Part shown: in pieces, positions 61,066 to 64,000 of the stretch
Numbering within the stretch: the first letter of the stretch is position 1
Layout of the letters: every line of letters starts with the position of its first letter
Assembly (NCBI RefSeq): GCF_008274625.1
Contig: NZ_VTRU01000001.1
Location: 1,302,001-1,366,000 of the forward strand
From: Chryseobacterium panacisoli
GTDB taxonomy: Bacteria; Bacteroidota; Bacteroidia; Flavobacteriales; Weeksellaceae
DNA length: 64,000 nucleotides
Direction: 5' to 3'
The notes under the pieces: model-generated
Seen by the model: the letters and a program-made list of their open reading frames with translations, nothing else
Databases searched by the model: none
Told to the model about the DNA's origin: nothing
Position numbers and translations under genes: made by a program

Positions 61066-63330
61066 ATGAACTATTCGGCAGAACTAAAAAAATTTGTAAC
61101 CAGTCAGTATGTATATTCTGCTATCAGAATTACATTAGCGACTGTTCTGCCCTGTCTAGTCCTCGCCCACTTCGGAATTTTGAAGGAATATTTTCTTTTT
61201 CCTCTCGGAACCAGCTTTGTAGCCCTTACAGATCAGCCCGGCCCTTTCATCAGAAGAAGGAATGCCCTTACTTTTGCAATCTTTTGTTTTGTTTTTGTCG
61301 CACTCATTGCAAGTCTTGTGATGAATATCAAAATATTGGTGCTTCTGGAAGTCATCACATTCGGGATGTTTTTCTCCCTGATCGGGGTTTACGGTCAGAG
61401 ATTGGCGGCAGTAGGTTCGCTGTCACTCGTTGTACTCGCCATCTTTATTGATGGTCATCTTACAGGAAGTAATATTTTTAAAAGTCTTCTGATCTTTGCT
61501 TCAGGCTGTATATGGTTCCTACTTATATTCCTTATTGTAACTACAATCCGTCCCTATAAACTGGCAAGCCAGATGATTGGGGAAAATTATCTTCAGCTGG
61601 CCGAATTTTTAAAGATTAAAGCTAATTATTATCAGAAGAATCCCGATTTTAATAGACTTACAACACAGGTTATTGCTAAACAGATTGCAATAAAAAACTT
61701 ACAGGAAGACACCAGAGAAACTGTTTTTAAAACAAGAACTATCGTTAATGAATCTACAACTACAAGTCGTTTATTGATGCTGATGTTCCTGAATTCTATG
61801 GACCTTCATGAGAAGCTGATGACCTCTGAAAGTGATTATCAGAAGCTTCAACAGAGCTTTGAGGACAGCATGATTCTGGTTAATATCCATGATTATCTCA
61901 ATATTTTGGCAGAAGAGATCACCAATATCGGAATTGCCCTTCAAAGTGGTACCAGAGCAAAACCGATGGTGAATCTGGAACTGGAATTAAAAAATCTTAA
62001 TTATAATTATTTCGAACTCAGAAACAAACAGCTTTCTCCCGATAACCTGGAAAATTTTATGATCCTGCGCCAGATCCTGATGCGTATCTATGAAATCACA
62101 AAAGAAATCAATGAGATCTATAAAGTATTTTCTCAGAATATAAAACTGGCAAAAAGTTTATCCACTGGATTAGATTTGAAAAAATTCATGCCTAATGAGC
62201 CCAAGCTCAATGCTAAGGTTTTAAGAAATAATATTTCGTTATCCTCTTCCCATTTCCGCCATGCAATAAGAATTACAACCGCTTTGCTCCTGGGGTATAT
62301 TTTCTCCATGTTTGATGTTCTGGGACTGGGGCATACGTATTGGATATTAATTACCATTACAGCCATTTTAAAACCCGCCTACTCCATCACGAAACAGAGA
62401 AACCTGCTCCGTCTCTATGGCACAATTGCAGGGGCCAGCATTGCTTACGCTATTCTGCATTTTGTACATATTAACGGTGTTTTATTTGGTATTCTGCTTA
62501 TCAGCATGATCATGTGTTTCAGTTTCCTGAAAGGACGGTATTTCTGGGCGGTATTATTCATGACAATCTATGTTTTCCTGAGTTTTAATTTTTTAAATCC
62601 AGGGAAAGTTAATATCATTTTTAAAGACAGAATATTTGATACAGCAATTGCCGGAATCATTGCTTTTCTGGTTTCTTATATAGTACTTCCGGTTTGGGAA
62701 CATACACAAAATCTGGATCTGATGAAGAAGTCTGCAGCAGACAATCTTATCTATTTTCAGAGTGTGATTTCCAAATTCTTACAGGGAAATTTTGATATTG
62801 AAGAGTATAAGGTAAAGCGAAAAAATGCCATCATTTCTTTGGCCAATCTTTCTGACAACTTTCAGAGAATGATTTCAGATCCTAAAAATCAGCAGAAAAA
62901 ACTGGAAGTTGTTCACCAGTTTGTGGCAACATCACACCTGATCACAGCGTATACTGCTTCTCTTTCTCAGTATTCCAAGAGTAATGAACAATATCCTGAA
63001 ATAGATGCTGAAAGCTGGAGCCGGAAGATTGAAGCAGAAATGCAGCAAACCTCTACCCTTCTCAACGGAAATGATATCAACGAAACACTGAAAATGGAAA
63101 GCCGTCTTGAGCCGGAAGATTCTTCCATTGAAGATATGCTTCTGAAAAGAAAAACCGAGATTGAGGAAAATGACATTGTAGACAGAAGAGATCCTGATAA
63201 AATATCCCATCTAACGGAGCTTAAAAACATCCACGATATCCTGGAACTGATCTATGATGTAGCAAAAGAACAGAGAAAAGTTATCGAGAAGTACAAAAAC
63301 GAGACAGATCCTACTCCTCCACAATCGTAA
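61066..63330 (+). CDS. FUSC/YccS family inner-membrane protein
   Basis: A 754-residue protein with two membrane bundles, one near residues 15-170 (RITLATVLPCLVLAHFGILK) and one near 395-545 (AIRITTALLLGYIFSMF; WAVLFMTIYVFLSFNF), separated by a helical cytoplasmic domain. The second bundle opens with RHAIRITTALL and GHTYWILITITAILKP, the FUSC signature. YccS-like proteins are proposed exporters of aromatic acids or other compounds. The C-terminal 200 residues are charged and helical. It overlaps the convergent PPTase gene by 20 bp at the 3' ends. Confidence 0.88.
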   Translation: MNYSAELKKFVTSQYVYSAIRITLATVLPCLVLAHFGILKEYFLFPLGTSFVALTDQPGPFIRRRNALTFAIFCFVFVALIASLVMNIKILVLLEVITFGMFFSLIGVYGQRLAAVGSLSLVVLAIFIDGHLTGSNIFKSLLIFASGCIWFLLIFLIVTTIRPYKLASQMIGENYLQLAEFLKIKANYYQKNPDFNRLTTQVIAKQIAIKNLQEDTRETVFKTRTIVNESTTTSRLLMLMFLNSMDLHEKLMTSESDYQKLQQSFEDSMILVNIHDYLNILAEEITNIGIALQSGTRAKPMVNLELELKNLNYNYFELRNKQLSPDNLENFMILRQILMRIYEITKEINEIYKVFSQNIKLAKSLSTGLDLKKFMPNEPKLNAKVLRNNISLSSSHFRHAIRITTALLLGYIFSMFDVLGLGHTYWILITITAILKPAYSITKQRNLLRLYGTIAGASIAYAILHFVHINGVLFGILLISMIMCFSFLKGRYFWAVLFMTIYVFLSFNFLNPGKVNIIFKDRIFDTAIAGIIAFLVSYIVLPVWEHTQNLDLMKKSAADNLIYFQSVISKFLQGNFDIEEYKVKRKNAIISLANLSDNFQRMISDPKNQQKKLEVVHQFVATSHLITAYTASLSQYSKSNEQYPEIDAESWSRKIEAEMQQTSTLLNGNDINETLKMESRLEPEDSSIEDMLLKRKTEIEENDIVDRRDPDKISHLTELKNIHDILELIYDVAKEQRKVIEKYKNETDPTPPQS

Positions 63331-63925
63331 AGCAGTAGTCATCAAAAAACTCTACCCTGGCCTTGAATTCATCAGAAAACTGATCGTCATAGACACGGCA
63401 GCTTATTTTATGAAGATGCTTCAGCTCGAAAGGCTTCACTTCATAGTTTTTCTTTAAAGACCAGTATTTTGAGTGGTGAATTTTGTACATACTTTCTTTC
63501 ACACTCCATATAATCGTATAAAAAGTATCGGCTTTATCTTCAGGGATGAATCCGCGCTCATTTTCATAGGTAAATTTATCAATCACCCTTAAAATCTTAG
63601 GATTGAACTTTTCTACGTCAATTCCTATTTTATTTTTAGAAATGGCAATGGCGGCAAAGGGAAAAGAATGCGTAATGGAAATCTCCGCATCGTTGGGAGA
63701 AAGAAAAGGCTCTCTTTCTTTATATAAAATCTTAGAATTGGGCTTTAATGCTTTCAGTAGCTTACGTACCATCAGGACTTCCAATAATTTTTTAGGATGA
63801 TAATCTTTTACCTTTTCAGCATTTTCCGGCTCCAGAAGCTGATGAATATCAAGTTCTTCACTTTCATCATACTTCCAAACAAGGATGGTGGCATTATCAT
63901 CTGAAAAATCTCTGTAGAGTGGCAT
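63311..63925 (-). CDS. 4'-phosphopantetheinyl transferase
   Basis: A 204-residue Sfp-type enzyme that transfers phosphopantetheine from CoA to carrier-protein serines. The magnesium motif GIDVE is at residues 101-105 and the second motif WSVKESMYK at 140-148; the upstream ISITHSFPFAAIA segment holds the conserved His. With no polyketide or peptide synthase genes in the window, its target may be ACP of primary metabolism or a distant cluster. Confidence 0.9.
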   Translation of the reverse strand: MPLYRDFSDDNATILVWKYDESEELDIHQLLEPENAEKVKDYHPKKLLEVLMVRKLLKALKPNSKILYKEREPFLSPNDAEISITHSFPFAAIAISKNKIGIDVEKFNPKILRVIDKFTYENERGFIPEDKADTFYTIIWSVKESMYKIHHSKYWSLKKNYEVKPFELKHLHKISCRVYDDQFSDEFKARVEFFDDYCFTIVEE

Positions 63926-63941
63926 TCTTTTTTATATGAGA

Positions 63942-63949
63942 CAAAAATA
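63942..63949 (-). promoter_or_regulatory. -7 box for PPTase gene
   Basis: TATTTTTG on the minus strand, 16 bp before the start, fits TAnnTTTG. Confidence 0.5.
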
Positions 63950-63959
63950 CTAAAAAAAG

Positions 63960-64000
63960 CTTGAAGCTGGGAGCTGGAGGATGGAAGTTACAATTCGTTA
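63960..64000. repeat. GA-rich repeat, family D fragment
   Basis: CTTGAAGCTGGGAGCTGGAG then GATGGAAGTTAC at the window edge; matches the GA-rich strings at 51052-51205 and, inverted, 11184-11263. Confidence 0.45.

Overview
The window looks like a core-chromosome stretch of a Chryseobacterium-type flavobacterium (Bacteroidota, Weeksellaceae). This rests on low GC, weak Shine-Dalgarno sites, many -7 boxes of the Bacteroidota form TAnnTTTG, a gldJ / porU / porV type IX secretion and gliding block, a resident subclass B1 metallo-beta-lactamase and Flavobacteria-type lipoproteins. I saw no rRNA, tRNA, CRISPR array, prophage or intact insertion sequence. The species is inferred, not shown.

Layout. 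1-5.7 kb: a cut-off hypothetical gene, a LysE exporter, an AraC regulator with a siderophore-interacting reductase, and a Crp-like regulator followed by two oxidoreductase genes. 5.7-6.3 kb: a gene-free stretch with a long palindromic element and an orphan promoter-terminator pair that may encode a small RNA. 6.3-11.1 kb: aminopeptidase P, small membrane proteins, topoisomerase IB and an AraC regulator. 11.3-21.5 kb: a complete urease region on the minus strand, ureA-ureB-ureC-(beta-barrel protein)-ureE-ureF-ureG-ureD, then a UreH-like nickel permease, a urea channel and a TonB-dependent receptor. Together these could supply urea and nickel import, enzyme and metallochaperones. 21.7-30.8 kb: proline catabolism (P5C dehydrogenase), two tiny lipoproteins behind heptanucleotide repeats, a TPR-AraC regulator, a thioredoxin-like protein, FabH and CorA. 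31-38.7 kb: a patatin lipase, a DUF2199 protein, a quinone reductase with divergent HxlR regulator, Tag glycosylase with a MazG-like protein, a hydrolase and a DoxD-DoxA fusion. 39-43.9 kb: a TetR-TolC-HlyD-EmrB drug efflux operon with a clear promoter and operator. 44-52.5 kb: holB, an aldehyde dehydrogenase, an outer-membrane protein-lptC-anmK operon, SRPBCC and Nudix proteins, and murF. 52.6-59.5 kb: gldJ facing porU-porV. 59.6-64 kb: a five-copy tandem repeat running into the end of a metallo-beta-lactamase gene, then a FUSC membrane protein and a phosphopantetheinyl transferase.

Intergenic DNA is the less ordinary part. At least five dispersed repeat families recur, the tandem array is an expansion of one of them, and two gene-free gaps carry promoter plus terminator signals without an ORF. 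No wholly new protein system is evident. The best candidates for something undescribed are the two possible small RNAs, the repeat families (one of which forms the end of the beta-lactamase gene) and the outer-membrane proteins built into the urease locus.
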